A stretch of 64,000 nt of DNA from Planctomycetota bacterium (GTDB lineage Bacteria; Planctomycetota; J058; J103). Numbering within the stretch: the first letter of the stretch is position 1; each line of letters starts with the position of its first letter. The stretch lies in the NCBI GenBank assembly GCA_026004615.1, contig BPJM01000008.1, positions 62,001 through 126,000 on the forward strand. Reading direction: 5' to 3'. Shown piece after piece: positions 33,393 through 43,821 of the stretch. The position numbers and the translations under genes were made by a program. The notes under the pieces are model-generated. The model was not told the origin of the DNA. It ran no database searches and saw nothing but the letters and a program-made list of their open reading frames with translations.

Positions 33393-34455
33393 TGTATGCT
33401 GCACCCGGCGCCCGTGGGCGCGGGGTTGCCCTCCAGGGCGTGAGCCCGGCGGGCGGCCGGCCGGGCGCCCTTGCGGGCGCGCTCGCGCGGCCCGGCTCGG
33501 GGCTCGCGCGCGGCCGTGGCCCTCGTGGGGTTCGGCGGTGCCTTTGGAGTGTCGGCAGGAGGCGTAGCGCCCTTCTGGCTCAGGCGCTCCCGGCTTGCCG
33601 TTCGGCGGCTTCCCGGTCTTCCGCTCCCCTGCGCACACCGAGCCTTTTCAGGTCATAAAAAAGCCCGGTGCTCCTCCTGTGGCCTTCGCCGCCCCTGCAG
33701 GGCGTTGACCACCCGCCGGACCGCCGCGCGCCCGAGGCCGCTGCCACCGGCTCGCGCCGGCGCGCGGCACACCGCAACGCGGCAGCCCTCCTGAGCGTTC
33801 GGTGCTCTTCAGCGCCTGCCAGCCGCGCAGACCCGTCGGTGCGGGGCTGCCAACCCCCGCCGGAGCCCGCTCGTGGCGTTCGGTGCGCCTTCAGCGAGCC
33901 GTCTGCCCTCCCGCTCCGAGCCGCCGCAGCGGCGCGGCGCGGGGGGCCGCCTGCACGGCCTGGCCAGGGGTTTCCCCCCGGCAGCGCTCCTGAGCTTCCG
34001 CCTTCAGGGCGTTGCTCCTCCCGGAGATCCGGCACCCGTCGCCGGGCGCCGTTCCTCCCCTGCCGTTGGGCCGCCCGCTCTGGAGCGGCCTCGGCTCCGA
34101 AGGCTTGGTCCCTCCGGGAGTCGGGTCCCCGGCGGCGGCCGTCTCCGGCCCTCCGCCAGGGCCCTTGCCCTCCTGGCGTTTCCCCTCTGAGGCTCTCCCT
34201 CTCGCCGCCGCGGCAGCCGGCTTCCCGGCCGCCTCCCCTCACGCGCTCAGCGCCGGGCACGGGAGAACCGCGGTCCCGCGCGCAGCGCCGCGCCCCAGGG
34301 TATCGGCGCACGGCGAGCCCGGTTGCGCAGGCACGGACCTCGCGATCCGCACCCGGTACCGGCCCCTCTGGGGTTTGCCCACCGCCACGAGCCGCATGCC
34401 CGCAGGCACGCGCTTACCGGCGGTGGCCGCGCCTGGTCGCTCGCCCAGGTGCAGC
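33353..34455 (-). ncRNA. candidate large structured RNA, copy 2 (about 1.1 kb)
   Basis: Second gene for the same RNA on the minus strand, with its own TATAAT box (34467-34462) and terminator. All hairpins listed for copy 1 are present (coordinates plus 3825, or plus 3824 beyond the indel). The differences from copy 1 are mild for the fold: 34416 lies in an internal loop between two stems, the missing C lies beside the hairpin CCCC-AGA-GGGG and leaves four pairs, and 34458 removes only the closing pair of the first stem. The indel would shift any protein frame crossing it, which argues against coding. The gene lies downstream of cystathionine beta-synthase on the same strand, and its terminator end faces the VWA stop, which it could also serve. 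Confidence 0.7.
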
Positions 34456-34461
34456 GAGGGC

Positions 34462-34467
34462 ATTATA
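34462..34467 (-). promoter_or_regulatory. TATAAT -10 box of RNA copy 2
   Basis: Perfect TATAAT on the minus strand in the last bases shared with copy 1; upstream sequence is unrelated to copy 1 and has no strong -35 hexamer. Confidence 0.6.
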
Positions 34468-34717
34468 AGGCGGCGCGCCGGCCGGCTTCGGACCGAGCCT
34501 GCCTGAATCGAGTTGCGCTCGCACCAGCGAGCGGAGGATGCGCCCCAGGCAGTAGTTTGGTCGGGGCGCAACTCCTCAAGATTTTTCGGCAGGGAAGGCG
34601 GCATACGGTTTGCCTCGTCCACGCCGTGTTCACACGAACGGATCTCCTTTGTCTGTGGAAGGTTGCGTATTCTGTGGGCGAGGCGTGGACAGGCGGTGGA
34701 TGCCGGAGCGGGCGGTC

Positions 34718-36063
<1,346 letters not shown>

Positions 36064-36343
36064 GCCGCTGCTCTCTCCACGCTCCCCCGCTGGCCCGGGC
36101 CGCGTCGCTGCACGGCGCCCGCCCGCCATCCCCTCAGCCACACGCCGGGCCCGTGCCCACGGGCCCGCGCGCGTGTCCCCAGAGGCTACCCCGTGCCGCC
36201 CTGGGCGGCAAGCCGGGGGCGGCACCGCCGGGGCTCGGCGGGCCCGGGCCCGGCACCGCGCGCCGAGCGGCAAGGAAGTTGCGTAAGGTGATCGCGGCCC
36301 GATATTTGTAGGCGCCGCCGCCCGGTGGCTGGCCCCGCCTTGC

Positions 36344-36372
36344 TTGACGCCACCGAGGCCCGGTGCCACGAT
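36344..36372 (+). promoter_or_regulatory. promoter of leader or small RNA
   Basis: TTGACG (36344-36349), 17 bases, CACGAT (36367-36372). The -35 and spacing match the other promoters of this window. Confidence 0.5.
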
Positions 36373-36379
36373 GCCCGTG

Positions 36380-36520
36380 CACGCGGGCGCTCACGCCGAG
36401 GCTGGGCGTCCTGACAAGCGGAAATGAGGTGCCGTCGTCTACCGTTTCCCCACTTTCCCCCTCTTCGGTAGGTGACAAGCACCGGGAAATAGCACTCGCC
36501 AGAGTGCTATTTCCTTTTTT
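36380..36520 (+). ncRNA. candidate small RNA or attenuator leader
   Basis: A stretch of about 140 bases between a promoter and a textbook terminator on the plus strand, with no coding frame of note. It has a CCCG/CGGG hairpin at the start and a CTACCG/CGGTAG stem in the middle. As no gene precedes the terminator on this strand, the unit is either an independent small RNA or the 5' leader of the response-regulator operon that starts at 36683, where the terminator would act as an attenuator. Confidence 0.45.
36485..36520 (+). terminator. strong intrinsic terminator
   Basis: Perfect 13-pair hairpin GGAAATAGCACTC (36485-36497), loop GCCA, GAGTGCTATTTCC (36502-36514), followed by six T. It stands out as AT-rich in a GC-rich region. 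Confidence 0.9.
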
Positions 36521-36580
36521 CGGGGACGGTCTGCCCACACCGTTCTCTTTTTCGGGGGACGGAGTCCGCGCACCGTTCTC
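36515..36580. repeat. two tandem REP-like units
   Basis: Units 36515-36547 and 36548-36580 share a T run, CGGGG, ACGG, a variable core and ACCGTTCTC or CCGTTCTC. ACGGT/ACCGT inside each can pair. They adjoin the terminator and resemble short palindromic intergenic repeats of other genomes. Confidence 0.5.
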
Positions 36581-36682
36581 CGGCTGTGGCGGGCCGGCGG
36601 GGTGCAGCCTCGCGCCCGGACCTTGTCGTTGTCTTGCGTTTCCTTTGCACCGCCCCGGGCGCCGGTGTGCTAGCATCCGGGC

Positions 36683-37402
36683 ATGGCCCGGATCCTGCTC
36701 GTGGAGGACGAGCCCGCGATCCGCCTCGCCGTGCGGGACGCGCTGGTGTTCGCCGGCCATGCGGTCGACCTCGCCGCCGACGGTGAGCGGGCGCTGCGCG
36801 AGGGGCTGAGCCGGCGCTACGAGCTGATCGTGCTCGATCTCATGCTGCCGCGGCTGGACGGCGTCGAGGTTTGCCGGCGCCTGCGCCAGCAGGGCGTGCG
36901 CACCCCGCTGCTCATGCTGACCGCGCGCGGGCGCGAGGATGACCGCGTGCAGGGGCTGCAGGCCGGCGCCGACGACTACGTCCCCAAACCGTTCTCGGTG
37001 CGCGAGTTGCTGGCGCGCGTGGAGGCGCTGCTGCGCCGCCGCGCCTGGGATCGTGTTGCCGGCGCACCGGCGCCGGTGACGCTGCGCTGCGGCCCGGTCG
37101 AGATCGACCTCGACCGCCTGGAGGTGCGCCGCGGCCCCGAGGCGCCGCCCGCGGCGCTCACGGTCCGCGAGGGCGAGATCCTCCGCTATCTCGCCTACCG
37201 CCGCCAGCGGGTGGTCTCCAAGCGCGAGTTCCTCACCGAGGTCTGGGGATATCCGGACGTGGAGCTGGAGACCCGAACCGTCGAGAACACGATCGGGGTG
37301 CTGCGCCGCAAGATCGAGCCCGATGCCCGGCGGCCGCGGATCCTGATCACGGTGCGCGGGGAGGGATTCAAGCTCGGCCCGGAGGTGTCATGCGGCGGCT
37401 GA
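36683..37402 (+). CDS. OmpR/PhoB-family response regulator
   Basis: DNA-binding response regulator, 239 residues. Receiver domain: acidic pocket VEDE (residues 7-10), phospho-acceptor Asp52 (VLDLMLP), conserved Lys near 103 (VPKPF). The C-terminal winged helix covers residues 130-235 (LTVREGEILRYLAYRRQRVV, VENTIGVLRRKIE). The ATG at 36683 has no ribosome site and a TAGCAT box lies six bases upstream, so a leaderless transcript is possible; otherwise it is made from the promoter at 36344. The histidine kinase gene overlaps its end by 13 bases, forming a two-component pair of unknown stimulus. Confidence 0.93.
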   Translation: MARILLVEDEPAIRLAVRDALVFAGHAVDLAADGERALREGLSRRYELIVLDLMLPRLDGVEVCRRLRQQGVRTPLLMLTARGREDDRVQGLQAGADDYVPKPFSVRELLARVEALLRRRAWDRVAGAPAPVTLRCGPVEIDLDRLEVRRGPEAPPAALTVREGEILRYLAYRRQRVVSKREFLTEVWGYPDVELETRTVENTIGVLRRKIEPDARRPRILITVRGEGFKLGPEVSCGG

Positions 37403-39450
37403 GGGCGGTGTTCGCGGCGTTCGGACTGCTGCTGCTCGCGGCGGCCGCGGTCTTGCTGTCGTACGGCCACCGCTACCTGGCCGCGGAACAGCGCCGGCTG
37501 CTCGCCGAGGCGGAGCTGGAGCGCGAGCGCGCATGCGCCGCGATCGAGGCCGAGCCGCGCGCCGCACTGGAGCGCCTGCGGGTAGCCGAGGCCCAGCGGC
37601 CTTGGTACCACTATCGGCACCGCTTCGTGCCGCCGGATCTGGTGGCCAACACCGTCGCGTTCGATGTGTCGCCGCTGTACCCGGCGCCGCGCGAGCCGCT
37701 GGTGACGGCGTACTTCGAGTGGGAGCCGCGCAGCGGGCGGCTGAACTCGCCTGCCGGCGGCGGGGCCGGCGAGCCCAGCGCCGGCCCGTTGGCGCAGCAG
37801 CTCCTTGCGCGCACCCACCAGCAGCGCGTGCAGGCGCTCGCCCCGCTGCTGGTGCCCGCGTTCGGCGCCATGTTCGCGGAGCGCGAGCGCCTGTTCACCG
37901 CACTCGCCGCCGAGGAGGTGACCTCGCAGTTCCTCGTCGAGTGCTATCGCGAGCCTGCGCGCACCGTCGCCCAGGTGGTGGCGGCGCAGCGGGGCGAGCC
38001 GGGCCTGACGCGCAAGCTCGCAGAGCAGTGGAGCGCCCACGCCGAGGTGCAGGAGCGCGCGCGCCAGGCCTACGAGGTGGAGCTGCGCAAGCACCTGCCG
38101 GCGGATGGGTACGCGCAGGCGGCGCAGCAGGCCGGAGGCGATGCCGGCGTGCCGAGCACCGCCACCGACCGCCGCCACGGGGCGGGCCCGCAGCACAGCG
38201 GCGGGCCGGGGCCGTGGCCCCCGGCCCAAACCGTGCTCGATCCGGCGTGGGAGCTGGCTCGCAACGTCAAGCAGGCCGAGCCCGCCGCTGCCGCGATCCG
38301 GGTCTCGGAGCTTCGCTGGGTCTGGGTCGGCGACGGGGCGCAGGGGCTGCTCGCCCGTGCCAGCGCCCCCGACCCCGGCGCTGCCCCCCCAGGCGAGCTG
38401 CCGCGCCCCCCGAGCGGTGCGCTGATCGCGGTGCGGCTGGTCGATCTGGACGGCACGCCGCTGCTGCAGGGCTTCGCCGTCGACCTCGAACGCCTGCTCG
38501 CACTCGCCGTGGCCCGCCGCGCGCAGCTCGGCCTGGACGGGCAGGTGCAGCTGCGCCAGGCCAGCGATCCGGCGCAGGCCTTCGCCGCCTCGTTCACCGC
38601 GCCCGCGGCCGCTGCGGTCACCGCGGCACTCCGCCCCTCGCGCTGGCTGCTGTATGGTTCGGGCGGGGTCCTCGCGGTGCTCGCGACCGCCGGCCTGGCG
38701 GTGCTGTACCAGGGCGTGCGCGGGCATCTGGAGCTGGCACGCCGCCGCACCGACTTCGTGGCCGCGGTCTCGCACGAGCTGAAGGCCCCGCTGACCGCGG
38801 TGCGCGCGCTGGCGGAGCTGCTCGCCGGCGGCATGGTGCCCGAGGCGGCGCGGCGCCAGGAGTACTACGGTCTCATCCAGGCCGAGAGCGAGCGGCTCTC
38901 GCGCCTGGTGGGCAACGTGCTCGACTTCTCGCGGCTGGAGCGCGGCCGCCGCCGCTACGAGCTGCAGCCGGAGGACGTCGGGGGGCTGGTGCGCGCGGTG
39001 GCGGATGCCTTCGCCCCGCACCTCGCCGCGCGCGGTTTCGCCTTCGAGGTCGAGGTGGAGCGCGGGCTGCCGCCGGTCCGGCTCGACCGCGACGCGATGG
39101 CGCAGGTGCTCGCCAATCTGCTGGACAACGCCGAGAAGTACACCGGCTCCTGCGCCGAGCGCCGCGTGGCGGTGCGGGTGCGAGCGGCGCGCGGTGAGCT
39201 GCCGCCACCCGCGGTGGTGATCGAGGTCCAGGACACCGGGATCGGCATCGCAGCCGCCGACCGCCGCCGGCTGTTCCAGCCCTTCGAGCGCGGCTCGCAT
39301 CCGCTGGCGCGCGGCACCGGCGGCGCGGGGCTCGGACTCGCCATCGCGCACCAGCACGTGCGCGCCCACGGCGGCCGGCTCGAGGTGGAGAGCATCCCGC
39401 AGCGCGGCTCGACCTTTCGCATCGTGCTGCCGGCGGGCGGTGCCGGCTGA
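37390..39450 (+). CDS. sensor histidine kinase
   Basis: Membrane sensor kinase, 686 residues, partner of the preceding regulator. TM1 is near residues 8-27 (FAAFGLLLLAAAAVLLSYG), a long periplasmic region of about 380 residues with no domain that I recognise, TM2 near 418-437 (LYGSGGVLAVLATAGLAVLY). HisKA has the phosphorylated His462 (AVSHELKAPLTAVR). The ATPase domain has N box LANLLDNAEKYT, G1 DTGIGIAAAD, F box FQPFERG and G2 GTGGAGLGLAIA. The start overlaps the regulator and has GGAGG four bases before it. The sensor region has a Gly/Pro-rich low-complexity insertion near residues 245-275. Confidence 0.92.
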   Translation: MRRLRAVFAAFGLLLLAAAAVLLSYGHRYLAAEQRRLLAEAELERERACAAIEAEPRAALERLRVAEAQRPWYHYRHRFVPPDLVANTVAFDVSPLYPAPREPLVTAYFEWEPRSGRLNSPAGGGAGEPSAGPLAQQLLARTHQQRVQALAPLLVPAFGAMFAERERLFTALAAEEVTSQFLVECYREPARTVAQVVAAQRGEPGLTRKLAEQWSAHAEVQERARQAYEVELRKHLPADGYAQAAQQAGGDAGVPSTATDRRHGAGPQHSGGPGPWPPAQTVLDPAWELARNVKQAEPAAAAIRVSELRWVWVGDGAQGLLARASAPDPGAAPPGELPRPPSGALIAVRLVDLDGTPLLQGFAVDLERLLALAVARRAQLGLDGQVQLRQASDPAQAFAASFTAPAAAAVTAALRPSRWLLYGSGGVLAVLATAGLAVLYQGVRGHLELARRRTDFVAAVSHELKAPLTAVRALAELLAGGMVPEAARRQEYYGLIQAESERLSRLVGNVLDFSRLERGRRRYELQPEDVGGLVRAVADAFAPHLAARGFAFEVEVERGLPPVRLDRDAMAQVLANLLDNAEKYTGSCAERRVAVRVRAARGELPPPAVVIEVQDTGIGIAAADRRRLFQPFERGSHPLARGTGGAGLGLAIAHQHVRAHGGRLEVESIPQRGSTFRIVLPAGGAG

Positions 39451-39553
39451 GTCGCCGGGCACACCCTGGAACCGGCGCGACTGGCGGTCCGGCGGCCGAG
39501 CGCGAGCCGGCTCGTCGCCGCCCGCAGCCGCTCGCCGGTGCAGATCGCGGGGC

Positions 39554-39559
39554 TATAAT
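39554..39559 (+). promoter_or_regulatory. -10 box ahead of kinase-TPR gene
   Basis: TATAAT 30 bases before the ATG at 39590; the -35 hexamer at 17 bases (CTCGCC) is poor. Confidence 0.45.
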
Positions 39560-39589
39560 CGGCAGGGGAGACGGGCATCCGGGCGCGAC

Positions 39590-42500
39590 ATGGACTGGGA
39601 GCGCGAGCTGGTCTTCGCCAGGTACCTCGTCACCCAGGGAGTGCTCGAGCGCCGGGCGGTGAAGCGGTGCCTGCGGGTGCAGAGCGATTCCTGGCAGGGC
39701 CGCGAGCGCGAGCCGCTGGCCGAGGTGCTGCTGGCCGAGGGCCTGCTCGCCCCGGAGGAGCTGGAGCTCCACCTGGGGGCCTTCGAGCGCGGGCTGCAGC
39801 GGTGCAACACCTGCCAGGCGCTGTTCTACCGCCGGCCAGCCGCTCCCGATCGCTCCTGCCCGCACTGCGCGCGCCGGCGCGCCGCCTCCCCGCCCCAGGC
39901 GGCGGCGAGCGGCGAGCGGACGCCGGCGCCGTCGCCGCGCCAGGACTCGACCGCGGGCGCGCTCGCGCCCGGGCAGCGCTTCGGCGACTACGAGATCCTG
40001 GAGGTGATCGCGCGCGGGGGCATGGGCGTGGTCTGCCGGGCGCGCCACCTCGGCCTGGATCGCATCGTGGCCCTCAAGGTCCTGCGCGAGAGCCGGCGCA
40101 GCTCCCCGGAGCACATCAAGCGGTTCAAGCGCGAGGCGCAGGCGTTCGCGCGCCTGGACCATCCGCACATCGTGCGCGTGCACGAGTTCGGCTACGAGAA
40201 CGGGCAGTACTTCTTCACCATGGACTATATCGGCGGGGGCTCGCTGGAGAGCTTCCTCGCCGACCCCGAGCGCGACCTGCGCCGCGGCGTCGAGATCATC
40301 CGCGACGTGGCGCGTGGGCTCGCCTACGCGCATGCGCAGGGGATCGTGCACCGCGACATCAAACCGGCCAACATCCTGCTGGAGGCCTGTCCGAGCGGGA
40401 GCGGACGGCTCAAAGCCCGGATCACCGACTTCGGGCTGGCGCGCTCCGCCGACAGCAGCACGACCCTGACCCAGGAGGGCGAGCTGCTCGGCACCCCGCT
40501 GTACATGTCCCCAGAGCAGCTGCGGGGACGGGTGCGCGAGGTGGATCGGCGCTCGGACATCTACTCGCTGGGCGTGATCCTGTACCAGCACCTCAGCGGG
40601 CGGCTGCCGCACCTGGCGCAGACGATGGTGGAGCTGCAGTACAAGGTGGTCAAGGAGGAACCGGAGCCACTGCGCGCGCTGGTGCCCGCGCTCGACCCGG
40701 GCCTGGCCACCGTGGTCCACAAGTGCCTGGAGAAGCGGCGCGAGGATCGCTACCAGAGCGCGGATGAGCTGGCGGATGAGCTGGATCGCTGGCTCGCCGG
40801 CCGCCAGGTGCTGGCGCGCCCGCCCTCCCTTGCCGGCCGGCTGGTGCGCCGGCTGCGGCGCAGCCGGCTCGGGCTCGGCGGGGCGCTGGCGGCCGCCGTG
40901 GTGCTGGCCGCCGGACTCGGAGGGGTGGGCTACCTCGCCTGGCGCACCGCGTTCGGTCCGCGGATCGATCTGGCGCGTGCCGAGCAGATGCTCGAGCTGG
41001 AGCTGGGCATGCACGCCAGCGCGGCGCGGGCCGCCCTGAACGCCGCGGAGACCGACCTCCGGGTCGAGGGCCCGGAGGTGGCCGTGGTGCAGCTGGAGCG
41101 AGCGCGCTCGCTCCTGGAGGCGGCGGAGGCGGCCGCCGAGGCCCAGGGCCAGGCGGGTGTGCAGCCTGCGCGCCTGCAGCAACTGCTGGTCGCGCACGGC
41201 CTGCCCGAGCTGCGCCGGCAGTGGCTGCGGCTGGCGGCCCGGCTGGAGGTTCGCCGCGGCACCGCGGAGTCGCTTGCGCGCGCGGTGGCGCTGTACGAGC
41301 AGCTGCTGGCGCGGGAACCGGAGGACGCCCGCAGCTGGCTGGAGCTGGGACAGGCGCGCTACCGGCTGGAGCGGCTCGAAGAGGCGGACGCCGCGCTCGG
41401 CCAGGCGCTGGCGCTCGAGCCCGGACTGGGCGAGGCGCTGCGGCTGCGGGGCCAGATCGCCCTGGTGCGCCGGCGCTGGGCGGAGGCAGAGGCGGCGCTG
41501 GGCGCGGCGCTGGCCGCACTGGCGCCTGGCGAACAGGGCGCGCCGCCGGCCGAACCGGTGGCCCGGGCCGAGCTCGCGGAGCTACTGCTCGCGCGCGCAC
41601 GGGCCCGCCTGGAGCTGGGACGGGACGAGGGCGCGGCGGCCGATGTGGCGCAGGCCCTGGCGCTCGATCCGATCGCGCCCCGAGCCTGGGTGCTGCAGGG
41701 GGAGCTGGCGCTGCGGCGGGGCGAGCGGCTCGAGGCCGCGCGCGCCTTCGACCGGGCGGTCGAACTGGGGCCCGAGGACCCGTGGCCCTATCTCCACCGG
41801 GGTCGCTTTCTCCTGGCCGAGCGGGATTTCAGCCGTGCGGCCGAGGATCTGCAGCTGGCGATCGACGAGGACGACACGCTGCTGGAGGCCTATCTCTGGC
41901 ACGGCATCGCGCTCTACCACCTCATGGACGACGAGCGGGCACGGCGCCAGCTTCGTCACGTGGCCTCCAGCGAGCGGGCGCTGCCCGAGCATCGCCTGGC
42001 GGCGTGGCTGTGGCTGGGCCGCTCGGCACTCGCCGGCAGCGAGCCGGCCACGGGGCTGCAGGCGTACCAGCAGGCCGCACAGCTGGCGCCCGCCTCCGCC
42101 CTGGCCTGGCTGGGCCTGGGCTGGGCCCACCTGGCTGCGGCGGCGGCCGGCCAGCGCGGCACCCCGCGGCCGGACGTGCAGCAGGCGGAGGCGGCATTCG
42201 CGCGCGCGCTCGCGCTGGCCGAGCAGGCGCGGGAGGGCGGCGCGCGGCTGCTGCTGCCCGGCGGGGCAGAGGGCGGGCTGTCGTTGCCGGGCCCGAGCGG
42301 TCCGGAGGCGACGCTGGCGGCGGCGCATCGCGGCGCCGGGGAGGCGGCGCTCGCGGCGGGCCGGCCGGAGGGGGCGCTGGCGCGCTTCGAGCGGGCACTC
42401 GAACTCCAGCCCGGTTCCGCGGCGGCGCTCGCCGGACGCGGGCGGGCGTTGTGGCTGCTGGGGCGGCAGCGCGAGGCGCTGGAGGTCTTCCGGGCCGCAC

Positions 42501-43804
42501 TGGCGGCGCGGCTGCCCGACGGGGATGCGCGCTGGTTCCTGCGCCAGGGCAAGAAGTACCAGGCGCTGGCGGCCAGCGCCCGCGTGGAGCTCGATCGCCA
42601 GCACAAGCTCGAGCGGGCACTGGCCGCCTTCCGGCGGGTCAGCGGGCTGGTGCCCCGGTACGCCCGCGCCTGGGTCGAACGGGCGCGGGTGCATGTCGCC
42701 CGCGGAGAAGAGGACGCGGCGCTCGCCGCCTGCGCGGCGGCTCTGGAGGCGAATCCGGTCGCCGGCGAGGCGTTGCTGCTGCGCGCCCGCCTGCTCGCGC
42801 GGCGCGGCGACGCCACCTCCCTGCAGCGCGCGGCCGAGGACCTGACGCGGGCGTTGGAGGTCGGCCTGCGCGAGCCCGAGGTGCGTCTGGAGCGCGGCCA
42901 GGTGTGGCTGCAGCTGGGCGAGTCAGAGCGTGCGCGCGAGGACCTGGAGGCGGCGGTGGCGGGGCTGCCCGGCAGCGCCGCCGCTCATGCCGCGCTGGCT
43001 CAGGCGTATCGCGCGCTGGGACGCGGCGCGGAGGCGGCGCGCGCCGAGGCGCGGGTGCGCGAGCTGGCAGACGAACCGCGGCGCGCCGCGGTCGAGCGGC
43101 TGCGCGAGCGCGCGCGCCGGCTGATGGCCGAGGAGCCGCTGGCGGCGCTGGCGGCGTGCGACGAGGCGCTGGCGCTGGAGCCGCTCAGCGGCGCGCTGTA
43201 CCAGCTGCGAGCCGAGATCCAGCTCGCGCTGCTCGACCAGCAGGGTGCGATCGCCGATCTCGCCCGTGCCATCGAGCTGGAGCCGGTGCGCGCCGGCGCG
43301 CTCTACGAACACCTGCACCATCTGACCCACCTGCTCGACTGGCAGCGCGCCTTCGAGCGCGTCGCGGGCACGGGGCCCGGCGGGAGCGACCGCCGCAGCG
43401 AGGCGTGGCGGACCTTCGCGGCCGGTGTGTTGTACCTGCTGCGCGTGGAGAGCGCCCGGGCGGAACCCCAGGACATCGAGCGGGGCCTGCAGGCGTTCGT
43501 GACCGTGCTCGAGGACCAGCCGACCTCCGCCGCCGCCTACCTGCTCCTCGGCATCCTGGAGCTGCGGGCCGGTGATCTGCGCGCAGCCAAGGAGGACCTG
43601 GAGACGGCCCTGGTGTTGGAGCCCCGCTGCCAGCTGGCCAATCTGTGGCTCGCGGCGGCACATGCCCAGCAGGGCAAGCTGGACCTCGCGTTCAGCTACC
43701 TCCAGAAGGGCCTGGAGCCGAGACCTCCGTTCTGGAGTCGGCTGCGGCGCGACCGCCTGTTCGATCCGCTGCGCCTGGACGGGCGCTGGGAGCGGTTCGA
43801 GTAG
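39590..43804 (+). CDS. Ser/Thr protein kinase with TPR array
   Basis: Large membrane kinase of 1,404 residues. The N-terminus (1-75) is helical and followed by a four-Cys ribbon (CNTCQALF and CPHC). The kinase domain spans about 125-405: GGMGVV loop, VALKVL (Lys), HRDIKPANILL, DFGLA and TPLYMSPEQL, all intact. One transmembrane helix follows (GGALAAAVVLAAGLGGVGYL), then about 20 TPR-like repeats to the end, predicted outside the cytosol. This kinase-TM-TPR layout is common in planctomycetes, where TPRs bind target proteins. Substrate unknown. The ATG 39590 gives the first helix. It converges on the EF-G gene 17 bases away. Confidence 0.9.
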   Translation: MDWERELVFARYLVTQGVLERRAVKRCLRVQSDSWQGREREPLAEVLLAEGLLAPEELELHLGAFERGLQRCNTCQALFYRRPAAPDRSCPHCARRRAASPPQAAASGERTPAPSPRQDSTAGALAPGQRFGDYEILEVIARGGMGVVCRARHLGLDRIVALKVLRESRRSSPEHIKRFKREAQAFARLDHPHIVRVHEFGYENGQYFFTMDYIGGGSLESFLADPERDLRRGVEIIRDVARGLAYAHAQGIVHRDIKPANILLEACPSGSGRLKARITDFGLARSADSSTTLTQEGELLGTPLYMSPEQLRGRVREVDRRSDIYSLGVILYQHLSGRLPHLAQTMVELQYKVVKEEPEPLRALVPALDPGLATVVHKCLEKRREDRYQSADELADELDRWLAGRQVLARPPSLAGRLVRRLRRSRLGLGGALAAAVVLAAGLGGVGYLAWRTAFGPRIDLARAEQMLELELGMHASAARAALNAAETDLRVEGPEVAVVQLERARSLLEAAEAAAEAQGQAGVQPARLQQLLVAHGLPELRRQWLRLAARLEVRRGTAESLARAVALYEQLLAREPEDARSWLELGQARYRLERLEEADAALGQALALEPGLGEALRLRGQIALVRRRWAEAEAALGAALAALAPGEQGAPPAEPVARAELAELLLARARARLELGRDEGAAADVAQALALDPIAPRAWVLQGELALRRGERLEAARAFDRAVELGPEDPWPYLHRGRFLLAERDFSRAAEDLQLAIDEDDTLLEAYLWHGIALYHLMDDERARRQLRHVASSERALPEHRLAAWLWLGRSALAGSEPATGLQAYQQAAQLAPASALAWLGLGWAHLAAAAAGQRGTPRPDVQQAEAAFARALALAEQAREGGARLLLPGGAEGGLSLPGPSGPEATLAAAHRGAGEAALAAGRPEGALARFERALELQPGSAAALAGRGRALWLLGRQREALEVFRAALAARLPDGDARWFLRQGKKYQALAASARVELDRQHKLERALAAFRRVSGLVPRYARAWVERARVHVARGEEDAALAACAAALEANPVAGEALLLRARLLARRGDATSLQRAAEDLTRALEVGLREPEVRLERGQVWLQLGESERAREDLEAAVAGLPGSAAAHAALAQAYRALGRGAEAARAEARVRELADEPRRAAVERLRERARRLMAEEPLAALAACDEALALEPLSGALYQLRAEIQLALLDQQGAIADLARAIELEPVRAGALYEHLHHLTHLLDWQRAFERVAGTGPGGSDRRSEAWRTFAAGVLYLLRVESARAEPQDIERGLQAFVTVLEDQPTSAAAYLLLGILELRAGDLRAAKEDLETALVLEPRCQLANLWLAAAHAQQGKLDLAFSYLQKGLEPRPPFWSRLRRDRLFDPLRLDGRWERFE

Positions 43805-43821
43805 CGGCGGCCGGGGCGGGC

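Larger units (their letters stand above)
33320..34468. repeat. large near-identical repeat, copy 2
   Basis: 1,149 bases, starting 30 bases after the VWA stop. Same unit as 29495-30644. Identity ends at base 34468, just past the TATAAT box. Confidence 0.97.

Noticed and set aside
29495..34468. The repeats as an insertion sequence or group II intron
   Set aside because: No terminal inverted repeats, target duplications, transposase or reverse transcriptase; no GUGYG/AY intron ends or domain V hairpin with AGC triad was found.
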